A stretch of DNA of 30,796 bases. Origin: a virus. Position numbers and translations under genes: made by a program. Below the pieces are notes generated by a model. The model saw only the letters and a list, made by a program, of their open reading frames with translations, was not told where the DNA came from and made no database searches. Shown piece by piece: positions 1 through 5,958 of the stretch. How positions within the stretch are numbered: the first letter of the stretch is position 1; the number at the start of each line of letters is the position of its first letter. The DNA lies in the IMG/VR virus record IMGVR_UViG_3300012353_000006, positions 1 through 30,796 of that record. One strand, written 5' to 3'.

Positions 1-266
1 ATCCGCGCCTTCCGGGGACCAGGCACTTTCTTGCTGCTCTGGCGGCGTGGGGTCCGGAGTTTGCGGGATATGTTCTTCGTCCCTGTGGCGATTGGGCCGA
101 ACATTTATCGCTTGCGGCGCGCATCGAACGACTGCGCCGAGAACTCGAGGAACTGAAGCGTGAGATTAATGCGCTGGGTTCAGCGACAGCTATGGACGAT
201 GAGGTGCGCGTGGCGCTTACGCGTGCTCAGGAATCTCTTGCGAAAGCGCAATCTACTACTGACTAG
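1..266 (+). CDS. C-terminal end of an unrecognised coiled-coil protein (5' truncated)
   Basis: An open frame enters from the left edge (first full codon at base 3) and stops with TAG at 264-266, giving 87 residues. The first third contains Trp, Cys and aromatic residues and looks globular. From about residue 35 to the end it is Arg/Glu/Leu-rich with regular heptad-like spacing (ARIERLRRELEELKREI), so the tail is probably a coiled coil. The next gene starts 17 bases downstream, which fits co-transcription. The family cannot be named from the fragment. The frame is supported by its charged helical composition and lack of stops, but the start lies outside the window. Confidence 0.6.
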   Translation, partial: PRLPGTRHFLAALAAWGPEFAGYVLRPCGDWAEHLSLAARIERLRRELEELKREINALGSATAMDDEVRVALTRAQESLAKAQSTTD

Positions 267-283
267 GCAAAGGAAAATATGAA

Positions 284-535
284 ATGACTTTCGTGCTGGC
301 AATCGAAGAACTCGTTCTAGAACACAAGGAATGTGTTGCGACTATCGAAGCTGCGACCAAGCGCAAGCTCGAGATCGAGCTTTCCTTGTCGACGGTGCTC
401 GAGAAGCTGGGCCATGTAAATCTCAACAACGGCCCAGAGAAAAAGCAGCGCAAGCAGCGTTCGGATATCGGCGTATCACGCAAGCCGTACGCTGCTGGTC
501 CGGTAGTGGACGATAATTTCTCCAGTGCTGCCTGA
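284..535 (+). CDS. Small helical protein of unknown function
   Basis: 83 residues. The first 45 are predicted helical and charged (EELVLEHKECVATIEAATKRKLEIEL), followed by a very basic stretch (KKQRKQR) and a Ser/Ala/Asp-rich end. An AAAGGAAAA purine run just upstream is a reasonable ribosome binding site. A second frame over the same bases is shorter and has no such signal. The basic patch could bind nucleic acid, but that is inference. Its position just after a coiled-coil gene and before a small membrane protein is typical of phage early regions. Family not recognised. Confidence 0.6.
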   Translation: MTFVLAIEELVLEHKECVATIEAATKRKLEIELSLSTVLEKLGHVNLNNGPEKKQRKQRSDIGVSRKPYAAGPVVDDNFSSAA

Positions 536-557
536 TGACTAAAGGAACACAGTCAGA

Positions 558-740
558 ATGACGCTGCTGCAACTCGTATACATGATCGGCTGGCTATTCG
601 CTGTCTTCGACCTACCAGCCGACAACCGCCCGTCGGCATGGTGCATCGGCGCGTCGATTGGCTGCGCCGCCTGGCCGGTGGTGCTGGTTGTCACTGCGGT
701 GAACAAGGGAGCCGACTGGTGCGCACGGAACGTGAAGTGA
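558..740 (+). CDS. Small inner-membrane protein, two predicted TM helices
   Basis: 60 residues with two hydrophobic segments, roughly residues 3-18 (LLQLVYMIGWLFAVFDL) and 28-48 (WCIGASIGCAAWPVVLVV), joined by a short polar loop and ending in a basic tail. A TAAAGGAA ribosome site lies about 12 bases before ATG. It overlaps the next gene by 22 bases. Short two-helix proteins are common in phage early regions, where some act in superinfection exclusion or as holin-like proteins. Nothing in the sequence decides between such roles. Confidence 0.55.
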   Translation: MTLLQLVYMIGWLFAVFDLPADNRPSAWCIGASIGCAAWPVVLVVTAVNKGADWCARNVK

Positions 741-895
741 TCTGCCCGACGTGCGAGGGCGACGGCATGGTGCTGGTCAAGGACCCGGCGCGGCGTGAGC
801 ACGCCGAGCCATGCCCGGAGTGTCAGGGCGCATGCGTCGTCTACTGCTGCGAGGGGGCGTCGGTAGGTGTGACCGTGAGAACGACTCGGAAGTAA
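719..895 (+). CDS. Small DnaJ-type zinc-ribbon protein
   Basis: 58 residues from a GTG start. The frame is open further upstream, but this start is chosen because an AAGGGAG ribosome site sits 8 bases before it and overlap with the preceding gene is small. It carries two CxxC pairs: C9-P-T-C12 followed by EGDG, and C32-P-E-C35 followed by QG. This matches the CxxCxGxG zinc knuckles of DnaJ cysteine-rich domains. Further Cys residues lie at 39, 43 and 44. Proteins of this size with one such zinc module are frequent in phages, and their partners are generally unknown. A structural Zn2+ site is likely. A chaperone role is not shown, because there is no J domain. Confidence 0.6.
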   Translation: MRTEREVICPTCEGDGMVLVKDPARREHAEPCPECQGACVVYCCEGASVGVTVRTTRK

Positions 896-902
896 TTGGC
901 GC

Positions 903-961
903 GGCAAGGCTAGGCAAGGCAGGGCAAGGCATGGCATGGCATGGCATGGGGCCGTATGGCC
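903..961. repeat. Pentanucleotide tract plus core GGGGCCGTATGGCC, copy 1
   Basis: Nine head-to-tail 5-mers of the GGCAA/GGCAT type (GGCAA, GGCTA, GGCAA, GGCAG, GGCAA, then four GGCAT) run from 903 to 947 and end in the core at 948-961. The core contains GGCC-GTAT-GGCC, a short dyad that could form a 4-bp stem. It lies in the gap between the zinc-ribbon gene and the gene at 984, 22 bases before that start. The same arrangement recurs before the next two genes. Minus-strand open frames here (Ala-Met-Pro-Cys-His periodicities) are by-products of the repeat. Confidence 0.85.
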
Positions 962-983
962 GTAGAGAAGAGGAACAGAAGAA

Positions 984-1646
984 ATGCGTAACTACAGGAT
1001 AGAGATTACGGGAACACAACCACTCTTGATGCACCATGACGACATCGAGTGGGCAGATGTGATGGACTCATGGAGAAACGACCCAAAGAACAAAAAATCC
1101 TCTAAGGCAGGGGACGATCGCACGCCGGCGCATCGCTGGATTGGGTCTTTGTATCACGATAACGGAAAGTTGGTAATTCCAAGCGAGAACATTATGCGCG
1201 CTATAATGGAGGGCGCAGCAATGGTTCTTGTTCCTGGAGGAAAGAGCGGCAAGACATTCAAATCACAGAGTCAATCTGGAATCGTGCCGGCATCGGTAGG
1301 GTGGCCGCTTATCGTTGGAGATAAGGAAATTCCAAGTAGCAAAATATTAGAACTCGCCGTGGTAAGCGACTTCTCTATACACAAAGAAATGGTGCTTTCT
1401 CTCGGATTCAGTCTGTTTCTAAAGCGAGCCAGAATTGGGACGCAGAAGCATATTCGTGTACGTCCAAGATTCGACATATGGGCTGCGGCGGGTGAGCTTG
1501 CTGTTATCGACGATCAGATCACCACCGAAGTGCTCACAAGCATTTTACAGTGTGCCGGCACGTATAAGGGCCTATGTGATTGGCGACCGGGAAGTAAGAC
1601 GCCAGGATCATTCGGCACATTCGTTGCTAATGTTCAGAAGCTTTAG
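984..1646 (+). CDS. Phage protein with N-terminal GTQPLLMHH motif, unknown function
   Basis: 220 residues, start supported by a purine-rich AAGAGGAACAGAAGAA leader. The N-terminus (IEITGTQPLLMHHD) is followed by a charged stretch and then YHDNGKLVIPSENIMRAIMEGA. From memory, this layout (beta strand, PLLMH, then a VIP...NI..ci.eGA segment) recurs in a widespread uncharacterised phage early-protein family; I cannot confirm it by search. A Gly/Lys loop (PGGKSGKTFK) follows and resembles, but does not match, a Walker A motif. Rich in AAA, ATA and ATT codons, so more AT-rich than most neighbours, which suggests separate acquisition. It lies between repeat copies 1 and 2 as a self-contained cassette. 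Confidence 0.75.
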   Translation: MRNYRIEITGTQPLLMHHDDIEWADVMDSWRNDPKNKKSSKAGDDRTPAHRWIGSLYHDNGKLVIPSENIMRAIMEGAAMVLVPGGKSGKTFKSQSQSGIVPASVGWPLIVGDKEIPSSKILELAVVSDFSIHKEMVLSLGFSLFLKRARIGTQKHIRVRPRFDIWAAAGELAVIDDQITTEVLTSILQCAGTYKGLCDWRPGSKTPGSFGTFVANVQKL

Positions 1647-1647
1647 T

Positions 1648-1676
1648 GGCATGGCCTGGCATGGGGCCGTATGGCC
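1648..1676. repeat. Pentanucleotide tract plus core GGGGCCGTATGGCC, copy 2
   Basis: Shortest copy: GGCAT, GGCCT, GGCAT at 1648-1662, then the identical core at 1663-1676. It begins one base after the TAG of the PLLMH gene and ends 35 bases before the next start. The core and the preceding GGCAT are identical to copies 1 and 3, and the AAAC following the core is shared with copy 3. Confidence 0.85.
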
Positions 1677-1711
1677 AAACGCAAGTTTCTCTTACATGAG
1701 GTGACAAAACG

Positions 1712-2185
1712 ATGAGTAATAGGTTTATTGGTGGCAAGTCGACTCGTATGGAAGTCGACGAACTGCTAAATCTAAAAGTCGAGCCTGGTTCAAGTGTGGC
1801 GTACTCAAAGATAGAGGAAATACTTGGCCTATCGAGGAACGAAACACGGTTTCGCACCGTCACTGGAGTATGGCGAAAGAAGCTATTACGCGAACGCGGG
1901 TGGGACACTATATCTGAAAGCGGTGAGTTTCGCATTCTAAGTCCGGCAGAAGCATTGAATGCCGGTATTAGCCGTCTAGAAAAAGTAGGGCGAGCGGCTG
2001 GTCGTACTGTGGTGCGTGTAGAAATTATCGAGGCACATACGCTCTCTCCAGAGGAGCAGCGGCGTCACATGATGCTACGGCGGTATTCTCGCGCGGTGCT
2101 CGAAAGCACACAGGAAGCTGTCAAGCAAGTGGCCATGCCAAAGGCTGTTTCCGGATCGACACTGAGGGTTGCGTCTCGCAGCTAG
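1712..2185 (+). CDS. Putative winged-helix-like DNA-binding protein
   Basis: 157 residues, preceded by GAGGTGA about 9 bases before ATG. Residues 20-60 (VAYSKIEEILGLSRNETRFRTV then WRKKLLRERGWD) have a helix-turn-helix/winged-helix look: a short helix, a Leu-Gly-Leu-Ser turn, a basic helix and a Trp-Arg-Lys-Lys segment. The middle contains a beta-rich GRTVVRVEIIEAHTL and the C-terminal half is helical and Arg-rich, ending in a Ser/Arg tail. The context (repeat copies on both sides, nuclease gene next) points to an early nucleic-acid function. DNA binding is inferred, not shown. Confidence 0.65.
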   Translation: MSNRFIGGKSTRMEVDELLNLKVEPGSSVAYSKIEEILGLSRNETRFRTVTGVWRKKLLRERGWDTISESGEFRILSPAEALNAGISRLEKVGRAAGRTVVRVEIIEAHTLSPEEQRRHMMLRRYSRAVLESTQEAVKQVAMPKAVSGSTLRVASRS

Positions 2186-2189
2186 GAGC

Positions 2190-2294
2190 GGCATGGCACG
2201 GCGGGGCACGGCCGGGTGGGGCAAGGCGATGCTGGGCGTGGCTTAGGCGCGGCGCGGCATGGCAAGGCATGGCATGGCATGGGGCCGTATGGCC
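2190..2294. repeat. Pentanucleotide tract plus core GGGGCCGTATGGCC, copy 3 (longest)
   Basis: About 18 consecutive 5-mers of degenerate GGNNN form (GGCAT, GGCAC, GGCGG, GGCCG, GGCAA, GGCGT and others) with one phase slip near 2245 fill 2190-2280, followed by the same core at 2281-2294. The units nearest the core are the most regular (GGCAT, GGCAA, three GGCAT), while the distal ones are diverged. It occupies nearly all of the 126-base gap before the VRR-NUC gene, ending 17 bases before its ATG. Confidence 0.85.
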
Positions 2295-2311
2295 AAACAT
2301 GAGCAACGGCA

Positions 2312-2731
2312 ATGCGTGAAACCGACATCGAATCCGCCATCACCGCGTATCTGAAATTCGCGCTGCCGCCGCTGGCAGTATCGTTCCACATCCCGAACGA
2401 GGGGCAGCGCGGGTGGAAGTCGCAAGGTGCGTTCAAGCACGCCGGCGGCGTTGCCGGTGTTCCTGACCGCTGCATCCTCTGGAACGGCAAGGCGCATTTC
2501 CTCGAATGCAAGGGGCCGAAGGGCCGACTGTCGCCGGCGCAAGAAGAGATGTTCGTGCGCATCGAGGATGCTGACTGCGAGGTCGCGGTGGTGCGTTCGA
2601 TTGAGGATGTCGAGGCTCGGCTGATCGAGTGGGGTATTCCCATCAACGCACGACTGAAGCTGTCGGCTAATGACGAAATTATGGTGAAATGTGGTCGTAT
2701 GCCTTTGGCACGATGGGCGTCGGAAGAATGA
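2312..2731 (+). CDS. VRR-NUC domain nuclease
   Basis: 139 residues. The first ~95 match the VRR-NUC (PD-(D/E)xK) fold in order: helix with Glu7, IPNEGQRG around residue 30, GVPD with Asp52, the strand carrying Glu65-Cys-Lys67, then GRLSPAQ with Gln77. These are the metal-binding and catalytic positions of the family, and all are present. Stand-alone VRR-NUC proteins in phages are regarded as structure-specific, Holliday-junction-resolvase-like nucleases used in replication or recombination. The last 45 residues extend past the domain. The ATGA overlap with the next gene supports co-translation. It is the third gene preceded by a repeat copy. Confidence 0.88.
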   Translation: MRETDIESAITAYLKFALPPLAVSFHIPNEGQRGWKSQGAFKHAGGVAGVPDRCILWNGKAHFLECKGPKGRLSPAQEEMFVRIEDADCEVAVVRSIEDVEARLIEWGIPINARLKLSANDEIMVKCGRMPLARWASEE

Positions 2732-2907
2732 CTCCTATGAGATGTGAATTTCCCGGCAAGAATGAGTTAGCCATGTTTTTTGCTGAATATATACTCGGAT
2801 GGCCTTGGGAATCATTGTTCTCTGATAAGGAAGATGGGGCAATCAGATATGATTATAGTCCATATTGTCCAGAATGGAATACTCCATATCGAAACGACTT
2901 AATCTAA
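2728..2907 (+). CDS. Small acidic/aromatic protein, unknown
   Basis: 59 residues from the ATG that overlaps the nuclease stop (ATGA), with GGAAGA just upstream. An in-frame ATG at 2689 would give 39 more bases of overlap and is less likely. The sequence is rich in Trp, Tyr, Phe and Asp (EYILGWPWESLF, YDYSPYCPEWNTPY), compatible with a small folded domain. Codons are noticeably AT-rich. Family not recognised. Confidence 0.55.
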   Translation: MTPMRCEFPGKNELAMFFAEYILGWPWESLFSDKEDGAIRYDYSPYCPEWNTPYRNDLI

Positions 2908-2948
2908 GCTGCCGAAAAATTCTTGAACGAATATTATGTTAAAAGAAA

Positions 2949-4277
2949 ATGACTGTCACTCTGCTAACTGGTGATGTTCGCGTGATGCTGGCGACGTTGC
3001 CGGCCGAGTCAGTGCATTGCGTCGTTACATCGCCCCCGTACTGGGGATTGCGCGATTACGGCACAGCGACGTGGGAAGGCGGCGATGCGACATGCACCCA
3101 CGATGTTTCGACTATACGCACCAAGCCGGAACTACTTGGTTGCACGTCATGGTCGCATCGCGATGCGAGTGGCTTCAACGGAAATTACTGCCGTAAGTGC
3201 CGCGCACGGCGTATCGATCGACAGCTCGGCTTAGAGGCAACACCGGAAGAGCATGTCGCGAATATAGTCGAAGTGTTTCGTGAAGTGTGGCGGGTGCTGC
3301 GTAAGGATGGGACTTGCTGGATTAATTATGGCGATTCTTATGCCAGTGGTGAGATTGGCAGGCATGATGCGCTTACCGCTGTTGATGGTAATTCTTTGAT
3401 TAATTATAAAGGATTAGGAACGGCACAGAAGACACGCCAACAACGCCGTCTTTTTACTGGCCTCAAGCCCAAAGACCTCGTTGGCATGCCGTGGCGCGTA
3501 GCTTTCACGCTGCAGGCCGATGGTTGGTGGCTACGCTCTGATATTATTTGGGCCAAACCAAATCCTATGCCGGAAAGCGTTACTGACCGGCCGACAAAGA
3601 GCCATGAGTATGTGTTCCTACTAACTAAGAGTGCGAAGTATTTCTATGATACCGAGGCGGTTAGGGAAAAACATGGTGAATTATGTCGTCGGGACAGTAA
3701 TTTTCGGCATCAGAAATATGAAAATCATTCGTCTTTCGACAACAGCAATAAACTAGAACCAAGAATAAACGGACGTGCTGTGCCTGAAAATGGCCGTAAT
3801 CTTCGCTCTGTCTGGACCATCCCCACCGCGCCGTTCTCCGAGGCGCACTTTGCTACATTCCCGCCCAAGCTGGCAGAGACATGCATTCTTGCCGGCACGT
3901 CGGCGAAAGGGTGCTGCTCGATATGCGGCGCGCCCTTGGCACGCAAGCGTATAAGAACCGAATCTGACTACAGGTCCCAAGAAACGCTAAACAAGCACGG
4001 AAAGACTGATTTTAGTCACATCCAGCGTCTTAATGGCAAAAAATACGATCATTCATGGAGTTCGTCTGAAACGTTCATTCCATCGTGTTCATGTCCGCCC
4101 GCCTCGCCTGTTCCTTGTACCGTCCTCGATCCATTCGCCGGTGCCGGCACCACGTTGATGGTGGCCGACCGGCTGCAGCGCCATGCCATCGGCATAGACC
4201 TCAACACCGAATATGCGGCGATGGCAGTAAAGCGCATCAAAAAGGACCAGGGACCGCTGTTCGCGGAGGTTTTATGA
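2949..4277 (+). CDS. DNA methyltransferase (N4-cytosine/N6-adenine type, SPPY class)
   Basis: 442 residues. Motif IV, TSPPYWGLRDYG, is at residues 27-38, and the SAM-binding motif I, DPFAGAGTT, follows near the C-terminus at about 394-402 with a downstream AIGIDLN. This catalytic-before-SAM order is that of beta-class DNA amino-methyltransferases. SPPY favours N4-cytosine but N6-adenine enzymes of this subfamily exist. Two Cys-rich insertions look zinc-binding: one around residues 50-90 (CTHD ... CRKCRARR) and one around 313-390 (CCSICGAP ... SCSCP). The centre carries DIIWAKPNPMPES and SHEYVFLLTKS, conserved in this group. No restriction endonuclease is adjacent, so it is an orphan enzyme, plausibly protecting phage DNA from host restriction. 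Specificity cannot be read from sequence. Confidence 0.93.
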   Translation: MTVTLLTGDVRVMLATLPAESVHCVVTSPPYWGLRDYGTATWEGGDATCTHDVSTIRTKPELLGCTSWSHRDASGFNGNYCRKCRARRIDRQLGLEATPEEHVANIVEVFREVWRVLRKDGTCWINYGDSYASGEIGRHDALTAVDGNSLINYKGLGTAQKTRQQRRLFTGLKPKDLVGMPWRVAFTLQADGWWLRSDIIWAKPNPMPESVTDRPTKSHEYVFLLTKSAKYFYDTEAVREKHGELCRRDSNFRHQKYENHSSFDNSNKLEPRINGRAVPENGRNLRSVWTIPTAPFSEAHFATFPPKLAETCILAGTSAKGCCSICGAPLARKRIRTESDYRSQETLNKHGKTDFSHIQRLNGKKYDHSWSSSETFIPSCSCPPASPVPCTVLDPFAGAGTTLMVADRLQRHAIGIDLNTEYAAMAVKRIKKDQGPLFAEVL

Positions 4278-4411
4278 CACCAGAAGAGATTCGACGCGAC
4301 AATCATAACTCGTGGGTGTGGTGCATTGCAGTGATGCGCGAACGTATTTCGGGAGAACCAGCAGAGGAAAACTTTCTTAAATGGGTTGGACGTTATGACG
4401 ACTGCGATTGA
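4274..4411 (+). CDS. Small unknown protein translationally coupled to the methyltransferase
   Basis: 45 residues, with its ATG overlapping the methyltransferase TGA (ATGA). The frame is open far upstream inside the methyltransferase, but that part is shadow sequence and this coupled start is the credible one. Charged, with three Trp residues (NSWVWCIAVMRERISG, FLKWVGRYDD), probably helical. It overlaps the following gene by 17 bases. No family recognised. Confidence 0.5.
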   Translation: MTPEEIRRDNHNSWVWCIAVMRERISGEPAEENFLKWVGRYDDCD

Positions 4412-4673
4412 CGAACTCGCTGATGCCGTAGCGGAGCAACGTGCCGTCGACCGTGCCAAGAAGGCTGCGTGGCGTCATGCGTATTACAACGATCCAGCGC
4501 ATCCGGAGCGCAAGGAACGCAAGCGCTGGCGAGCTAGAGAGCTTGCTCGGAGGAATCGAGCCGAGGGAAGGATTTATTCCGACCCTGGTAATGTGCCGTG
4601 CGGACAGCTTCGACAAAGCGAAAGGCAGATTGAGATGCTTGGCGTGCTGATGGCGGGTCGCCGATATGGCTGA
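4395..4673 (+). CDS. Small basic helical protein, unknown
   Basis: 92 residues from ATG (a TTG three codons upstream is also possible). Very rich in Arg, Lys and Ala, with a long basic helix at about 15-55 (AKKAAWRHAYYNDPAHPERKERKR, then RARELARRNRAEG). This composition suggests nucleic-acid binding, which is inference. It overlaps the replication initiator start by 8 bases and sits directly upstream of it, so a replication-related role is plausible. Confidence 0.6.
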   Translation: MTTAIDELADAVAEQRAVDRAKKAAWRHAYYNDPAHPERKERKRWRARELARRNRAEGRIYSDPGNVPCGQLRQSERQIEMLGVLMAGRRYG

Positions 4674-5532
4674 TTTTCCAGCGCTTCCATGGTGGACGGA
4701 CGCCTATCTCGCGGATACGCGGCATCTCACTCGAGACGAACATGGAGCCTATTGTTTGCTGCTGATGGAAGCATGGCGGCGACCGCGATGCAGCTTGCCC
4801 GATAATGACGATCTGCTGGCGCGGCTGACATGCTCCACGGCCGAGGAATGGGCTGCTCTAAAGCCGGTGGTAATGGCCTTTTGGAGGCTCGATGCGAACG
4901 CATGCGAATGGACTCAGAAAAGGCTGTCAGCTGAGCGGAAATTTGTCGATCTCAAACGGGCCAAAAACCGTTCCTCTGCTGTAGGTCGCTGGCAGAAAAC
5001 AAAAAAAGATGATGCGAACGCATATGCGAACGCAATGCCCCCACACCCACACCCACACCCACAAGAATCAAAGAAAGAATCTCCTTCGGAGATGAGAAAG
5101 AAAGCTGATGCCTCGCCTATGGCTCAGCCTATCGCGAAACCTTCAGCGCTTCGTGGTTCGCGCTTGCCGGAAGGCTGGCGACCAAGTGCCGAAGATCTGG
5201 CCTACGCTCAGCAGCGAGGGCTGTCGCGCGAGGCCACGGAAGCTATGGTGTTGGATTTCGAACAGTACTGGCGGGCCAAGGCAGGCAAAGAGGCAGTTAA
5301 AGTAGATTGGCACCTAACATGGCAACGTTGGGTACGTAACTCAGAGCAATACGGCACAAAAAGAAACAGCAGTGGAAATGGAAGAGAACCTTACGTTTCG
5401 CCAAAAGCAAGAATCGCAACCGAACTCTACCATAAATTGGTTGGAGGCACTACTGGCAGCGACAAGGGTGCCGAGCGGGGAAACGTACGAGAGTTTACGC
5501 CTAAACTTATTTCTCTACAGCGAGGTGGTTGA
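4666..5532 (+). CDS. DUF1376-type phage replication initiator
   Basis: 288 residues. Residues 1-90 match the DUF1376 domain (PALPWWTDAYLADTRHLTRDEHGAY at the start, then CSLPDNDDLLARL), common at the N-terminus of phage replication proteins. A low-complexity linker of about 105-160 includes DANAYANAMPP and a His-Pro run encoded by a CCACAC hexamer repeat. Residues 161-225 (LPEGWRPSAEDLAYAQQRGL ... WHLTWQRWVRN) match the C-terminal domain seen in DnaT/lambda-O-like initiators that recruit the replicative helicase. The linker DNA carries iteron-like repeats described separately. The 3' end overlaps the next gene by 161 bases in another frame. Confidence 0.82.
   Translation: MADFPALPWWTDAYLADTRHLTRDEHGAYCLLLMEAWRRPRCSLPDNDDLLARLTCSTAEEWAALKPVVMAFWRLDANACEWTQKRLSAERKFVDLKRAKNRSSAVGRWQKTKKDDANAYANAMPPHPHPHPQESKKESPSEMRKKADASPMAQPIAKPSALRGSRLPEGWRPSAEDLAYAQQRGLSREATEAMVLDFEQYWRAKAGKEAVKVDWHLTWQRWVRNSEQYGTKRNSSGNGREPYVSPKARIATELYHKLVGGTTGSDKGAERGNVREFTPKLISLQRGG
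4891..5093. other. Candidate replication origin inside the initiator gene
   Basis: ATGCGAACGCA, a dyad with arms TGCG/CGCA, occurs at 4892-4902, 5012-5022 and 5024-5034. A partial copy (ATGCGAATG) lies at 4902-4910. The 3' pair is spaced 12 bp start to start, is preceded by an A-rich run (5001-5007), and is followed by a strand-asymmetric CCACAC tract (about 5040-5063) and then purine-rich AT sequence. That last part holds a 6-bp hairpin, ATCTCC-TTC-GGAGAT (5079-5093). Iterons plus an AT-rich/asymmetric flank in the linker of an initiator gene is the layout of the lambda origin in gene O. The function is inferred. Confidence 0.42.
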
Positions 5533-5731
5533 AAGTGACGCTCATCTCATGACAAAAGACACACTTATCGAGGCAATACGCACGTTCGACTATTTTCCAA
5601 CTCCAGCAAGATTGGTGGAATTCTTCAATGATGAGCGATTTACATGCTCATGGTCATCTACTGACGGCAAGGCGGTCCCCGTCCGAGAATGGCCCCATCG
5701 TGGGCCGTTAGGGGGCACGGAAAACGCATGA
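5372..5731 (+). CDS. Putative helicase-loader-like replication protein
   Basis: Up to 119 residues. The start is uncertain (ATG 5372, ATG 5378 or later), because the ribosome site is weak. The segment WLEALLAATRVPSGETYESL and then YSEVVESDAHLMTKDTLIEAIRTFDYFPTPARLVEFF resembles small phage replication-loader (lambda P-like/replisome organiser) proteins, where short helices precede a FFPTPAEL-type motif. The recognisable helical sequence begins at about 5435, well before the upstream stop at 5532, so both frames seem to code over roughly 100-160 bases. Its place directly after a DUF1376 initiator supports the role. ATGA overlap with the next gene. Confidence 0.55.
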   Translation: MEMEENLTFRQKQESQPNSTINWLEALLAATRVPSGETYESLRLNLFLYSEVVESDAHLMTKDTLIEAIRTFDYFPTPARLVEFFNDERFTCSWSSTDGKAVPVREWPHRGPLGGTENA

Positions 5732-5958
5732 TGGCAAACCAATCCACGCTGGCCAGGGGACAAAGTGTGAGCAAACCATTCAATGCAGCTGAATTCCTAG
5801 AAGAGCTGGATAGACCAAAGCGGATGCGCAAAGGTGAGTTCCAGTCTGAACACAGCCTGGATTTGCTGGCCTACGAAATCGGCATACTATCGCTCGAAGT
5901 CCGTAAGCTCACGATTGCCAGGATGGCATGGCACGAAATTCAGAAACGAGGGAACTGA
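5728..5958 (+). CDS. Small helical protein, unknown
   Basis: 76 residues, starting at ATG overlapping the previous TGA (a second ATG follows immediately). N-terminal Ser/Gly/Gln stretch, then a helical charged body (AAEFLEELDRPKRMRKGEFQ, LLAYEIGILSLEVRKLTIARM). It could be a small dimeric helical protein. The stop overlaps the next start (TGATG). Family not recognised. Confidence 0.55.
   Translation: MMANQSTLARGQSVSKPFNAAEFLEELDRPKRMRKGEFQSEHSLDLLAYEIGILSLEVRKLTIARMAWHEIQKRGN

Noticed and set aside
539-1037. Minus-strand open frames with Met-Pro-Cys-His-Ala periodic proteins over repeat copy 1
   Set aside because: They are the reverse reading of the GGCAT pentamers. The periodic peptide follows from the DNA repeat, there is no start signal, and the plus-strand genes fully explain the flanks.
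903-2294. Pentamer tracts as a CRISPR array or classical minisatellite
   Set aside because: There are no spacers of constant length and no long direct repeats. The unit is 5 bases and the conserved part is a single terminal core.
2121-2646. Minus-strand frames of up to 154 residues over repeat copy 3 and the VRR-NUC gene
   Set aside because: Shadows of the repeat and of a well-supported nuclease gene. Same periodic Cys-His-Ala-Met-Pro composition.
5040-5063. CCACAC tract as a phase-variation switch
   Set aside because: The unit is 6 bases, so length change would keep frame and only alter the His-Pro linker. It cannot switch the gene off.
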